From contig CAMZCM010000003.1 of NCBI GenBank assembly GCA_947305005.1, positions 62,001 to 126,000 of the forward strand: a stretch of DNA of 64,000 nucleotides, given 5' to 3'. The stretch's first letter is position 1; each line of letters starts with the position of its first letter. Below the pieces are notes generated by a model. It was not told where the DNA came from and ran no database searches. It saw only the letters and a list, made by a program, of their open reading frames with translations. Shown piece by piece: positions 37,381 through 46,737 of this stretch. The stretch is from an uncultured Prevotellaceae bacterium (GTDB taxonomy: Bacteria; Bacteroidota; Bacteroidia; Bacteroidales; Bacteroidaceae). The translations under genes and the position numbers were made by a program.

Positions 37381-38355
37381 ATGAATCAATTGTATCCACT
37401 CATCTTCGAACCGAACCTGCATGAACTCGTGTGGGGCGGTCATCAATTACAACCCCTAAAAGGACTGCCCATAGACGAGCGTTGTCTCGGCGAAAGCTGG
37501 GAGATCAGCGCTGTACCCACAAGCCAATCTATCGTTGCCAATGGCGCTCTGGCTGGTCAGAAGCTCGGCGACCTTGTGAAGACATACGGCGAAGCACTTC
37601 TTGGAAAGCGCATTGCCAAAGCCTACGGCGACATGTTCCCCCTACTCGTGAAATTTATCGACGCACAGGGCGATCTCAGCATACAGGTTCATCCGAATGA
37701 TGCCTTAGCACAAGCTCGCCACGGGAAGCTCGGGAAGACCGAGATGTGGTATGTGATGGCTGCTGAACCTGGAGCATCACTACTGGCTGGCTTTAAAGAG
37801 GAAATCACGAAGGAAGACTATCGTCGTCGCGTAGAAGACGGTAGCATCGTTGATGTCTTAGCACGCCACGAGGTACACCCGGGCGACGTGTTCTTTATCC
37901 CTGCCGGACGTGTTCACGCTATCTGCAGCGGCATCCTGCTTTGTGAGATTCAACAAAGTTCCGATGTCACTTATCGTCTCTTTGACTACCACCGCCTCGG
38001 CCTCGACGGCAAGCCCCGCCAGCTGCATACAGAGGAAGCTGTAGATGCTATTGATTATAAAGTGTATGACAAGTACCGCACAGAATATACTCCTGCCGAG
38101 GAGGGAGCCGTACGCATCGTCGATTGCGAGTACTTCGCCGTAAGCGTGCTCACCACAAAAAACATCCTGCACCGCGACCTGAGTGCTGAGGACAGCTTCG
38201 TAACGCTCTCGTGTCTCGAAGGTGAATGCACCATCCGTACCAATGCCGGCCACGAGCTGAACCTCAAGCGTGGCTACTCCTGCCTAATTCCAGCCTGCGA
38301 AGCTACCTTTGACATCGAAGGAATCGCCAAGTTGATAGAATCTTTTGCTCGGTAA
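37381..38355 (+). CDS. manA: Mannose-6-phosphate isomerase, class I
   Basis: Interconverts mannose 6-phosphate and fructose 6-phosphate with a zinc ion. The start MNQLYPLIFEPNLHELVWGG (324 residues) fits the family best; an ATG 30 bases upstream is also in frame. Motifs include GESWEISAV, LVKFIDAQGDLSIQVHPND (zinc ligands), KTEMWYVM and FFIPAGRVHAI. The C-terminal cupin is short, as in low-molecular-weight bacterial forms. It may be co-transcribed with the GHL10-type gene 18 bases downstream. Confidence 0.92.
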   Translation: MNQLYPLIFEPNLHELVWGGHQLQPLKGLPIDERCLGESWEISAVPTSQSIVANGALAGQKLGDLVKTYGEALLGKRIAKAYGDMFPLLVKFIDAQGDLSIQVHPNDALAQARHGKLGKTEMWYVMAAEPGASLLAGFKEEITKEDYRRRVEDGSIVDVLARHEVHPGDVFFIPAGRVHAICSGILLCEIQQSSDVTYRLFDYHRLGLDGKPRQLHTEEAVDAIDYKVYDKYRTEYTPAEEGAVRIVDCEYFAVSVLTTKNILHRDLSAEDSFVTLSCLEGECTIRTNAGHELNLKRGYSCLIPACEATFDIEGIAKLIESFAR

Positions 38356-38373
38356 CTAACTACATTTTATTTT

Positions 38374-39867
38374 ATGACAAAAAAACTATTTTTGCTCGTA
38401 GCCCTCTGTTGCATGAACCTGATGCTTCATGCACACAGTACTGCACCCAAGCGCGAGTTCCGTGGAGCCTGGATTCAAGCAGTCAATGGTCAATGGCAAG
38501 GCATCGGACGTGATGCGATGCAAGCGGAACTGACCCGCGAACTGAACGCTCTCCAAGCAGACGGTATCAACGCCATCCTGTTTCAAGTACGCGTAGAAGG
38601 TGATGCGCTATACGAAAGTCAATACGAACCATGGAGCCGCTATCTGACAGGACAACAGGGATTGCCTCCCTCGCCCTACTGGGATCCGCTGGCTTGGATG
38701 GTGGAGCAGTGTCACGCCCGAGGCATGGAACTGCACGCCTGGATCAATCCTTATCGTGCCAAGACAAAGGGCACGACGGCAATGGCAACTTCTCATTACG
38801 CCATCAAGCACCCTGAGCGCTGCTTCCGCTATGAGGACTTGATGATCTTCGACCCTGGACTGCCCGAGAACCGTCACTTCATCTGTCTGGTGGCTGCCGA
38901 CATTGTGCGCCGCTACGATGTAGATGGCCTGCATATCGACGATTACTTCTATCCTTATCCTGTAGCGGGTGTGCCCATTCCCGACGATGCCGCTTATGCT
39001 GCTTACGGGCAAGGACGCGACCGCGGCGACTGGCGACGCGACAACGTAAACCAATTCATTCGTGAGTTGTATGACGTCGTCCACATCACGAAGCCATGGG
39101 TGAAGTTCGGTGTCTCACCCTTCGGTATCTACCGCAACCAACGAGTATGGTCTGAGGGTTCTGCCACAAATGGCCTCCAGAACTATGACGACCTGTACGC
39201 AGATGTGCTGCTGTGGGTCAACGAAGGTTGGGTGGATTATAATATCCCGCAAATCTACTGGGAAATTGGCAACAAGGCAGCCGACTATGACACACTCATC
39301 CGTTGGTGGAGCAATCACGCTTACGCGCGCCCTTTATATATAGGTCAAGACGTCGAACGCACGATTAGGTTCGCAGACCCACAGAATCCCGAACAGAATC
39401 AGATGCCACGAAAGATGGCGCTGCAACGCGGTCTGCCAGGAATATATGGTTCTTGTCAATGGTACGCTCGTGCAGTAGCAGATGACAAGGGACAATACGG
39501 TTCCATCCTACGCGACTACTATCATCGCACAAAGGCCCTACAGCCACAGATGCCTTGGATAGACAAGAAAGCGCCAGGCAAGCCTCGCAAGGTTAAACCC
39601 GTCTGGACAGAGGATGGTTATATCCTGTTCTGGACAGCGCCGAAGGCAAAAGACGAGATGGATGAAGCAAGACAGTATGTCGTCTATCGCTTCGAAAATG
39701 GCGAGCATGTGAATCTGGACAATCCCGCCAATATCATCGCCATTACCCCCAACACGTTCTTCAAACTGCCCTATACAGACGGCAGCACCAAGTACACATA
39801 CGTGGTGTCTTCACTCGACAGACTGCAGAACGAGAGCAAAGGAGTAAAAGCCAAAGTGAAGCTGTAA
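38374..39867 (+). CDS. Exported GHL10/DUF187-type glycosidase
   Basis: A 497-residue exported protein: signal peptide MTKKLFLLVALCCMNLMLHA, then a TIM-barrel of the DUF187/GHL10 family (family-10-like glycosylhydrolase): EFRGAWIQAVN, INAILFQVRVEGDALY, MELHAWINPYRA, VDGLHIDDYFYPYP and WVKFGVSPFGIYR. The C-terminal part (about 410-497) resembles a fibronectin-like domain (KPRKVKPVWTEDGYILFWTAP). Relatives act on peptidoglycan or unidentified glycans; the substrate is not evident. Three bases separate it from uvrA copy 2. Confidence 0.87.
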   Translation: MTKKLFLLVALCCMNLMLHAHSTAPKREFRGAWIQAVNGQWQGIGRDAMQAELTRELNALQADGINAILFQVRVEGDALYESQYEPWSRYLTGQQGLPPSPYWDPLAWMVEQCHARGMELHAWINPYRAKTKGTTAMATSHYAIKHPERCFRYEDLMIFDPGLPENRHFICLVAADIVRRYDVDGLHIDDYFYPYPVAGVPIPDDAAYAAYGQGRDRGDWRRDNVNQFIRELYDVVHITKPWVKFGVSPFGIYRNQRVWSEGSATNGLQNYDDLYADVLLWVNEGWVDYNIPQIYWEIGNKAADYDTLIRWWSNHAYARPLYIGQDVERTIRFADPQNPEQNQMPRKMALQRGLPGIYGSCQWYARAVADDKGQYGSILRDYYHRTKALQPQMPWIDKKAPGKPRKVKPVWTEDGYILFWTAPKAKDEMDEARQYVVYRFENGEHVNLDNPANIIAITPNTFFKLPYTDGSTKYTYVVSSLDRLQNESKGVKAKVKL

Positions 39868-39870
39868 ACA

Positions 39871-42795
39871 ATGGGAGAGTCGATTCACATTCAAGGCGCA
39901 CGAGTCAACAACTTGAAGAATATCTCTGTAGATATTCCGCGTAACAAGTTGGTGGTGGTGACGGGGCTTTCGGGCTCAGGTAAGAGCTCGCTAGCCTTCG
40001 ACACCCTGTACGCTGAGGGCCAACGTCGGTACGTAGAAAGCCTCAACGCTTATGCGCGTCAGTTCCTTGGCCGAATGAACAAGCCTGAATGTGACTTCAT
40101 CAGCGGCATACCACCTGCCATCGCCATCGAGCAAAAGGTGATTTCACGGAATCCGCGAAGCACCGTAGGTACCAGTACGGAGATTTACGAGTACCTAAGA
40201 CTTCTATATGCCCGCATAGGCAGGACCTATAGTCCCATCAGCGGACAGGAGGTTAAGAAACATACGACGGAGGATGTCATACAATGCGCCCTCTCCTACT
40301 CTCCCGGCACTCGCTTTACAGTTCTCTGTCCCATCCGTATCCAAGAAGGACGAACACTCGAAGAACAGCTAAAAGCGTACATGCAGGAAGGCTACACGAG
40401 GCTGGATTTGAGCGGCGAGATCATTAGAATCGAAGAAGCTCTTGAGAAGAAGGAAATCCTTTCAGGTACGGCAAAGCCATCACCACGTCTCCGCTTAGTC
40501 ATTGACCGTCTCTCTGTCAGTGATACAAAAGAAGCCATTTCCCGTCTCACCGACTCTTCCGAAACGGCTTTCTATGAAGGAGGCGGAGAAATGATTTTGC
40601 AGTTCCTACCTGCTGGCATCGAACATGTGTTCTCTATGCGTTTCGAAGCTGACGGCATGACGTTTGAAGAGCCGACGGACCAGCTGTTTGCCTTCAACTC
40701 ACCCATGGGAGCATGTCCTACCTGTGAGGGTTGGGGCAACGTGACAGGCATTGACCCGCAGTTGGTTATCCCCGACAGCAGCAAGAGTGTCTATGACGGT
40801 TGTGTACAGTGCTGGCGCGGGGAGAAGATGAGCGAATGGAAGACGGAGTTCATCAGACACGCCGAGAGCAGGAACTTCCCCATCTTCAAACCTTACTATG
40901 AGCTGACACAAGAGGAGAAGAACTCATTGTGGCACGGAAGTCATCCTGGTCTTTCTATAGAAGAACGATGGCAACGCGGTGACGTGTGTATCGATCTCTT
41001 CTTCGACTACCTACGCGAAGGGCGCTATAAGATACAAAATCGTGTGATGCTGGCGCGATATACTGGAAAAACGGTGTGTCCAGATTGTCACGGTACACGT
41101 CTGAAGCCGGAAGCAGGTTATGTGAAAGTGGCCGGAAGAGCCATCACAGAACTGGTGGATCTCCCCATAGAAGAGTTGGCGAAATGGATCAAAACGCTCA
41201 AAGAAGAGGTCTTAACGCCTCACGAACAGCAAGTAGCAAAGCGGTTGCTGACAGAAATTGACAATCGATTGCAGTTTTTACTGGATGTAGGTTTAGGCTA
41301 CCTAACACTCGGTCGCCCCTCGAATAGTCTCAGTGGCGGTGAGAGTCAGCGCATCAATCTCGCGACAAGTCTCGGCAGTTCACTTGTAGGTTCCCTATAT
41401 ATTCTTGACGAGCCGAGTATCGGCCTCCACAGCCGAGATACAGCCCGCCTGATCAAAGTACTCCGACAACTCACGGACCTCGGGAATACGGTGGTAGTTG
41501 TAGAGCACGATGAAGAGATTATCCGCGCTGCGGATTACATCATTGATATAGGCCCCGAAGCTGGAAGGTTGGGTGGAGAAGTTGTGTGGGAAGGAAGAAT
41601 ACCAGACTCTCCCCCCGCCCTCCCTATCAGGGAGGGAGCAGACACCTATGCTAATTGCATCTCAGATGAAACTATTCAGTGTTCTCATACCCTCCAATGG
41701 CTATTAGGATTGGATACCATTTCCCAAAAAAGTAACCGCTCCCTCCCTGGTAGGGAGGGCGGGAGGAGAGTCTACCGCCCTTGGAATCGTTTTATTGAAG
41801 TGGTGGGCGCACGGGCCAATAACCTGCGCGGCATCGACGTGAAGTTCCCGTTGAATGTGCTGACTTGCGTAACAGGTGTCTCTGGATCCGGAAAGTCAAC
41901 GCTTGTACGCGATATTCTCTATCGAGCCATGAAGCGAGAGTTGGACGAGACAGCGGATCGACCTGGGGAGTTCATCCGGTTAGAAGGCGACATCAACTCG
42001 GTCAAAGCCGTAGAGTTTGTAGATCAAAACCCCATCGGAAAAAGCTCGCGTTCCAATCCTGTTATCTACGTAAAGGCTTACGACGAGATCCGCCGTCTCT
42101 TTGCTGAGCAACCGCTCTCCAAGCAAATGGGTTTCACGGCAAGCTATTTCTCATTCAACACGGAAGGTGGACGTTGCGAAGAATGTAAAGGCGAAGGAAC
42201 AGTTACGATTGAGATGCAGTTCATGGCCGACCTCGTACTAGAATGTGAGAGTTGTCACGGGCAGCGATTCAAAAACGATGTCCTCGATGTTCGTTTCCAT
42301 GGACAGAATATCAACGATGTGCTGAACATGACCGTCAACCAAGCGATGGAATTTTTCACTGAACATGGCGAGAAGAAGATTGTGCGACGGCTGAAACCGT
42401 TGCAGGACGTTGGTCTCGGCTACATCAAGCTCGGACAGTCCTCCTCTACCCTTTCTGGCGGTGAAAATCAACGCGTGAAACTGGCTTATTATATCGGTAT
42501 GGAGAAACAAGAGCCTACACTCTTTATCTTTGACGAGCCCACCACAGGCTTGCATTTCCACGATATCCGCCGATTATTAGCTTCCTTTGACGCCCTTATC
42601 GAACGCGGTCATACCATCATCGTCATTGAACATAACCTCGATGTCATTAAGATGGCCGACCACATCATTGATCTCGGTCCTGAAGGCGGTGCAGCTGGAG
42701 GTAATGTCGTCGTGACAGGTACGCCAGAACAAGTGGCAGCTTGTCCCGAGAGTTATACGGGTCGGTTCCTACAAAGCAAAATATCAGTTAACTAA
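39871..42795 (+). CDS. uvrA: Excinuclease ABC subunit A (copy 2)
   Basis: A second, divergent UvrA of 974 residues with both ABC modules intact: Walker [10 protein letters not shown] and GVSGSGKST, signatures [12 protein letters not shown] and [12 protein letters not shown], and a complete C-terminal zinc module (CEECKGEG and CESCHGQR). The first zinc module keeps only one pair (CPTCEG); the other CxxC is absent. Residues about 579-590 and 623-634, between the two ABC modules, are encoded by an inverted pair of the 35-bp repeat also present in mfd; the segment between them ([13 protein letters not shown]) looks native. Whether this copy works in excision repair or another process is not clear from sequence. 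Confidence 0.93.
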   Translation: MGESIHIQGARVNNLKNISVDIPRNKLVVVTGLSGSGKSSLAFDTLYAEGQRRYVESLNAYARQFLGRMNKPECDFISGIPPAIAIEQKVISRNPRSTVGTSTEIYEYLRLLYARIGRTYSPISGQEVKKHTTEDVIQCALSYSPGTRFTVLCPIRIQEGRTLEEQLKAYMQEGYTRLDLSGEIIRIEEALEKKEILSGTAKPSPRLRLVIDRLSVSDTKEAISRLTDSSETAFYEGGGEMILQFLPAGIEHVFSMRFEADGMTFEEPTDQLFAFNSPMGACPTCEGWGNVTGIDPQLVIPDSSKSVYDGCVQCWRGEKMSEWKTEFIRHAESRNFPIFKPYYELTQEEKNSLWHGSHPGLSIEERWQRGDVCIDLFFDYLREGRYKIQNRVMLARYTGKTVCPDCHGTRLKPEAGYVKVAGRAITELVDLPIEELAKWIKTLKEEVLTPHEQQVAKRLLTEIDNRLQFLLDVGLGYLTLGRPSNSLSGGESQRINLATSLGSSLVGSLYILDEPSIGLHSRDTARLIKVLRQLTDLGNTVVVVEHDEEIIRAADYIIDIGPEAGRLGGEVVWEGRIPDSPPALPIREGADTYANCISDETIQCSHTLQWLLGLDTISQKSNRSLPGREGGRRVYRPWNRFIEVVGARANNLRGIDVKFPLNVLTCVTGVSGSGKSTLVRDILYRAMKRELDETADRPGEFIRLEGDINSVKAVEFVDQNPIGKSSRSNPVIYVKAYDEIRRLFAEQPLSKQMGFTASYFSFNTEGGRCEECKGEGTVTIEMQFMADLVLECESCHGQRFKNDVLDVRFHGQNINDVLNMTVNQAMEFFTEHGEKKIVRRLKPLQDVGLGYIKLGQSSSTLSGGENQRVKLAYYIGMEKQEPTLFIFDEPTTGLHFHDIRRLLASFDALIERGHTIIVIEHNLDVIKMADHIIDLGPEGGAAGGNVVVTGTPEQVAACPESYTGRFLQSKISVN
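41605..41639 (+). repeat. 35-bp palindromic repeat inside uvrA copy 2 (5' copy)
   Basis: Core CCCTCCCTatcAGGGAGGG with GACTCTCC start; encodes [12 protein letters not shown]. It differs from the mfd unit at 15437-15471 at three of 35 positions by eye. Confidence 0.9.
41738..41772 (-). repeat. 35-bp palindromic repeat inside uvrA copy 2 (3' copy)
   Basis: Inverted partner of 41605-41639 (33 of 35 matching); encodes [12 protein letters not shown] in the uvrA frame. Confidence 0.9.
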
Positions 42796-42902
42796 TGAAA
42801 AAACTCACGCAATTATTTGGCGCAAGAAGGAATTCATGTTAACTTTACAGCGAAAAATAAATCTTTTATCCCTATTTACTAACACTTTAAAACAACTTGC
42901 TT

Positions 42903-43580
42903 ATGAAGAAGTATCTTGCAGAAATGGTAGGCACGTTCGTGCTAACATTGTTAGGTTGTGGTACAGCCGTCAGTTTGGGTTGCGGCGCAGACACCGCAGC
43001 GATTGTAGGTACAGCCATTGCTTTTGGTCTGTCCGTGATTGCTATGGCCTACACCATCGGTGGTATCAGTGGTTGCCATATTAACCCTGCCATCACCCTG
43101 GGTGTCTATCTCAACGGCGGAATCTCCGGTAAAGATGCCTGCGGTTACGTTTGTGGCCAGGTTATCGGCGCTATCATCGCCGCAGCCGTACTCTATGGCA
43201 TCGTTAGCATGGATCCTGCTATCGTCATCACGACAGCCACAGGAGCCAATGCCTGCAGCTATGGTGTATGCAATGGTTTGATTGTTGAGATTGTGCTCAC
43301 ATTCATCTTTGTGCTGGTAGTGCTCGGAACTACCTCAAAGACCAACGGCGCTACGAACAACTTCGCCGGTCTTGCCATCGGTCTGTCACTGATTCTCATT
43401 CATCTTGTGGGTATTCACTACACTGGCACGAGCGTTAATCCTGCTCGTAGCATCGGTCCCGCCCTGTTCGCAGGTGGCCAAGCGCTCTCTGAGCTCTGGG
43501 TCTTCATCGTTGGCCCGCTGGTAGGTGCAGCCATCGCTGCAGGTTGCTGGAAGATTATTGATTGCAACTGCGAGAAATAA
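42903..43580 (+). CDS. aqpZ: Aquaporin Z-like water channel
   Basis: A 225-residue inner-membrane channel of the MIP family with six helices and both half-helix motifs, HINPAIT (NPA at 61-63) and SVNPARS. Aquaporin rather than glycerol-facilitator character is suggested by the short loops and by a His in the helix-5 region (LILIHLVGIHYTGTSVNPA). The start is the ATG at 42903. Cysteines are unusually frequent (for example LGCGTAVSLGCGAD and ACSYGVC). A strong terminator follows. Confidence 0.92.
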   Translation: MKKYLAEMVGTFVLTLLGCGTAVSLGCGADTAAIVGTAIAFGLSVIAMAYTIGGISGCHINPAITLGVYLNGGISGKDACGYVCGQVIGAIIAAAVLYGIVSMDPAIVITTATGANACSYGVCNGLIVEIVLTFIFVLVVLGTTSKTNGATNNFAGLAIGLSLILIHLVGIHYTGTSVNPARSIGPALFAGGQALSELWVFIVGPLVGAAIAAGCWKIIDCNCEK

Positions 43581-43604
43581 GAACAGTCTATATAATCAAA
43601 CGAA

Positions 43605-43635
43605 ATCAGCCCGCCGATTGGCGGGCTGATCATTT
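43605..43635. terminator. Bidirectional terminator between aqpZ and rfbB
   Basis: Perfect 11-bp stem ATCAGCCCGCC / GGCGGGCTGAT with a GATT loop (arms 43605-43615 and 43620-43630), then a T run. It lies between convergent genes. Confidence 0.9.
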
Positions 43636-43638
43636 TTA

Positions 43639-44769
43639 CTATCTGTTAGCGTACATCGTTTCATAGTATTTCTGATAATCACCTGAAGTAACATTATCCA
43701 TCCAGGCTTCGTTGTCGAGATACCAGCGAACAGTACGTTCAATACCTTCCTCAAACTGAAGACTGGGTTCCCAGCCCAATTCGCGTTGTAACTTGCGACT
43801 GTCGATGGCATAACGCAAATCGTGACCAGCACGGTCTGTGACGTAGGTGATGAGGTCCATATCCTCACCTTCCTTACGTCCCAGCAAACGATCGACCGTT
43901 TTGATCACCACCTTGATGATATCGATATTCTTCCACTCATTGAAACCACCGATGTTGTAGGTCTCGGCAATCTGCCCCTTATGGAAGATGAGGTCGATGG
44001 CACGAGCATGGTCTTCGACATAAAGCCAGTCGCGGACATTCTCACCCTTCCCATAAACGGGCAACGGCTTACGATGGCGGATATTATTTATGAACAGAGG
44101 TATCAGCTTCTCGGGGAACTGATAGGGACCATAGTTATTGGAACAGTTGGTGACAATCGTCGGCATCCCATAGGTGTCGTGGAAAGCACGCACGAAATGG
44201 TCACTGCTGGCCTTAGCTGCACTGTATGGGCTATGGGGCTGATATTTCAAGTCCTCTGTGAAGAACTTTTCGCCATAGGCTGGATGAGAATCCGCTGATG
44301 CTTTGGTGGTAAAGGGAGCAGGAATACCTTCTGGGTGTGTCATCTCCAAAGCGCCATAGACTTCATCGGTAGAGATATGGTAGAAACGCTTACCTTCGTA
44401 TTTCTCAGGCAAAGACTCCCAATAGAGTTTGGCTGCTTGCAGCAAGGACAACGTACCCATCACATTGGTTTGTGCAAAGGTGAAGGGATCCTTGATGCTG
44501 CGATCGACATGAGACTCTGCGGCCAAATGGATAATGCCATCAACATGTTCATCTTGCATCAGTTTGTAGAAAGCATCGAAGTCACAGATATCCATCTTTA
44601 CGAACTTATAGTTCGGACGGTCCTCGATATCCTTGAGATTCGCCAAATTTCCAGCATAGGTAAGTTTATCGAGGTTGATGATGCGGTACTCAGGGTATTT
44701 GTTCACAAAGAGGCGGACGACATGAGAACCTATAAAGCCGGCACCGCCAGTAATGACTATGGATTTCAT
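43639..44769 (-). CDS. rfbB: dTDP-glucose 4,6-dehydratase
   Basis: Second enzyme of the dTDP-L-rhamnose pathway, an extended SDR enzyme. The 376 residues have the NAD motif GGAGFIGSHV (7-16), LAAESHVDRS, the catalytic STDEVYG and YSAAKASSDH, and NCSNNYGPYQ. It lies 107 bases downstream of rfbC on the same strand; the gap is filled by 7-bp repeat tracts. rfbA and rfbD are not in the window. Confidence 0.95.
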   Translation of the reverse strand: MKSIVITGGAGFIGSHVVRLFVNKYPEYRIINLDKLTYAGNLANLKDIEDRPNYKFVKMDICDFDAFYKLMQDEHVDGIIHLAAESHVDRSIKDPFTFAQTNVMGTLSLLQAAKLYWESLPEKYEGKRFYHISTDEVYGALEMTHPEGIPAPFTTKASADSHPAYGEKFFTEDLKYQPHSPYSAAKASSDHFVRAFHDTYGMPTIVTNCSNNYGPYQFPEKLIPLFINNIRHRKPLPVYGKGENVRDWLYVEDHARAIDLIFHKGQIAETYNIGGFNEWKNIDIIKVVIKTVDRLLGRKEGEDMDLITYVTDRAGHDLRYAIDSRKLQRELGWEPSLQFEEGIERTVRWYLDNEAWMDNVTSGDYQKYYETMYANR

Positions 44770-44804
44770 AAGTGAAAAATGAAAGAGTGATAAGTGGAAA
44801 ATTA
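44770..44804. repeat. Degenerate 7-bp repeat tract (five units) between rfbC and rfbB
   Basis: Units AAGTGAA, AAATGAA, AGAGTGA, TAAGTGG, AAAATTA immediately before the rfbB start (minus strand). Confidence 0.7.
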
Positions 44805-44819
44805 AGGTTTCTTATATAT

Positions 44820-44881
44820 GTGAAAAGTAGAAGAATGATAAGTGAAAAGATTTTTCATTCTTTCATTTCTTACTTTTCATT
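44820..44881. repeat. Second 7-bp tract and its inverted copy between rfbC and rfbB
   Basis: A GTGAAAA-type tract at 44820-44848 is followed by a tract of the same kind in inverted orientation (44850-44881) that overlaps the rfbC stop codon. Together they can form an imperfect hairpin of AT-rich arms. Confidence 0.65.
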
Positions 44882-45434
44882 TAATGGTAAAGGGACTCTT
44901 AAAATCTTTTAGGAACGGATGTTTGGTATCTTTATCGCTGAGGATAGCTTCAGCAAAGGGAATTTGCCAGTCTATACCGAGGGACGGGTCGCAGAGTTGA
45001 ATGCCGTCATCGGCCTCAGGATGATAAAACTCATCACACTTATACTGAAAGACGGCCTCTTCTGAGAGGACTGCAAAACCATGAGCAAAGCCCTTGGTGA
45101 TGAGAATTTGGCGATGGTTTTCCTCTGTAAGTTCTACTGCCACATGTTGTCCATAGGTGGGAGAGCCCACACGAATATCAACTGCGACATCAAGCACCGC
45201 ACCTCGAACACAACGTACGAGTTTGGTCTGGGTATAAGGAGGGCGTTGAAAATGCAGACCACGCATCACACCTCGTTTGGACATACTCTCGTTATCTTGG
45301 ATAAAACGGATAGGGCCTATCTTCTCGTCGAACTCTCGCTGCGAGAAACTCTCAAAGAAATAACCTCGTTGATCTAAGAACACGCGAGGCTCGATGATGA
45401 GCAAACCCTCTATAGGCGTTTTGATTACTTCCAT
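44877..45434 (-). CDS. rfbC: dTDP-4-dehydrorhamnose 3,5-epimerase
   Basis: Third enzyme of dTDP-L-rhamnose synthesis, a cupin. The 185 residues contain PRVFLDQRGYFFESF, the catalytic-base region MRGLHFQRPPYTQTKLVRC, AVDIRVGSPTYG, and FAHGFAVLSEEAVFQYKCDEFY. It sits 12 bases after a DUF4738 lipoprotein gene and upstream of rfbB in one transcript. Confidence 0.95.
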   Translation of the reverse strand: MEVIKTPIEGLLIIEPRVFLDQRGYFFESFSQREFDEKIGPIRFIQDNESMSKRGVMRGLHFQRPPYTQTKLVRCVRGAVLDVAVDIRVGSPTYGQHVAVELTEENHRQILITKGFAHGFAVLSEEAVFQYKCDEFYHPEADDGIQLCDPSLGIDWQIPFAEAILSDKDTKHPFLKDFKSPFTIK

Positions 45435-45446
45435 ATGCCAATCCTC

Positions 45447-45992
45447 TTACACTCCTTCATCCTCCAATTCTGCTTCACCGCGTTCATCACGACTAATCGT
45501 CATACCGCCAGAAGTATCGACCTGCAACAGGAGAGGTTCAAACATATCACTTTGTGGAAGACTGACACTGATGGCGAAACGCAAACCCGGAAGGCTCTTG
45601 TCACACATCATCCCATCCAAAATGCCATTCTGCTGAAATTCCGTTGAAAGATAGGACGCTACTGTTTTCTTGGTGAACTGACGATGAAACAGCGTCTGCC
45701 CACCCTGATGAATGGTCAACGAATAAACATTATCCGCATACTTGTTACCCTCGTCATCAATCACAACGGGCAGACTGTCAGAAGCTTCGCGATGAATCGT
45801 GTAAGTGTAAGCCTTACCATTCGTGCGAATAGTATCGGAATAATGGTAAGGAGTCATACGCTGAATACCGTCCACCGATGTTGTGGTGTCATATTCATTA
45901 GCCCCCACCGAAGACTCATTGGAAACGGTCTTGCTACCACATGCTTGTAACAAAGCCATCACCATGAGAAGACCCAAATAATACTGTTTCAT
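45447..45992 (-). CDS. DUF4738-type lipoprotein
   Basis: A 181-residue lipoprotein (lipobox LLQAC, Cys at residue 18) with a Ser/Thr-rich spacer and a beta-rich domain (YTYTIHREASDSLPVVIDDEG, YSLTIHQGGQTLFHRQFTK). It matches what I know of DUF4738, a family seen in Prevotella and Bacteroides. Function unknown. It leads the rfbC-rfbB transcript from a box at 46018-46025. Confidence 0.7.
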   Translation of the reverse strand: MKQYYLGLLMVMALLQACGSKTVSNESSVGANEYDTTTSVDGIQRMTPYHYSDTIRTNGKAYTYTIHREASDSLPVVIDDEGNKYADNVYSLTIHQGGQTLFHRQFTKKTVASYLSTEFQQNGILDGMMCDKSLPGLRFAISVSLPQSDMFEPLLLQVDTSGGMTISRDERGEAELEDEGV

Positions 45993-46017
45993 ATCAGATT
46001 GTTCCTATAATCCGCTG

Positions 46018-46025
46018 CAAAGATA
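46018..46025 (-). promoter_or_regulatory. -7 promoter box for the DUF4738-rfbC-rfbB operon
   Basis: TATCTTTG on the minus strand, 26 bases before the lipoprotein start. Confidence 0.7.
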
Positions 46026-46047
46026 AACAATAACTTTAATACTAACG

Positions 46048-46737
46048 CTATGAGAGGGCAGAAAATACGTTTTCCCATTCATCGGCTAATGCTTGCATGG
46101 AAGGGAACAGATATGTAGCCCCTTCATCTAAAAGAAGATGATCGTCCAAAGGACCTGTATTGACGGCAATGGTACGAATACCGGCAGCGACAGCCGCGCG
46201 AACACCCAATGGTGCATTTTCTACGACAAGCGCCTCATCGGCAGTAACGCCAGCTTTCTTCAAGCCCATCAAATAAGGCTCCGGATTGGGTTTCCCGTAG
46301 CGGACATCGTCACCTGTGACCATCAATTCCGGTGTAAAATGACCCGGGTAATGTTTCTCAAGACGCGTCAACAGGGATTGCTGGGCAGACCCCGTCACGA
46401 GCACGCGCTGCAAGCCACACGCACGAACTTTATCTAATAGTTCATGCGCTCCTGTCATCTCTGGAGCCTCACCGCCACGAGCGGCCATGAACTCATTAAA
46501 GATAACCGTTTTGCGTTGATACAGGTCGCGAGCTTCTTCCTCTGTGGCATCACGTCCCCAGTAGCGTTGTGTAAAGATGCTGATGGTACCGATGCCTGTG
46601 CGTCCTTCATTCTCGAAGGCATCCTCAGGTCTCATCGGCAGACCGTAAGCCGTCATCACCTTGGCCCAAGCATACGCATGGCCTGGCATACTGTCAAACA
46701 GTACGCCATCCATGTCAAATAATACCGCTTTTAGCAT
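46048..46737 (-). CDS. HAD-superfamily sugar-phosphate phosphatase/mutase-like protein
   Basis: A 229-residue HAD hydrolase of the beta-phosphoglucomutase-like subfamily: FDMDGVLFDS (nucleophile Asp8, Asp10), a helical cap, VLVTGSAQQS, the lysine motif YGKPNPEPYLMGLKKAG, and the acidic motif VVENAPLGVRAA. Its start overlaps the pgi stop (TAATG), so it is coupled to glucose-6-phosphate isomerase; a sugar-phosphate substrate is likely but not shown. Confidence 0.87.
   Translation of the reverse strand: MLKAVLFDMDGVLFDSMPGHAYAWAKVMTAYGLPMRPEDAFENEGRTGIGTISIFTQRYWGRDATEEEARDLYQRKTVIFNEFMAARGGEAPEMTGAHELLDKVRACGLQRVLVTGSAQQSLLTRLEKHYPGHFTPELMVTGDDVRYGKPNPEPYLMGLKKAGVTADEALVVENAPLGVRAAVAAGIRTIAVNTGPLDDHLLLDEGATYLFPSMQALADEWENVFSALS

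Noticed and set aside
42795..42842. Short frame [15 protein letters not shown] after uvrA copy 2
   Set aside because: Only 15 codons with no recognisable family; it may be a start remnant but cannot be supported.
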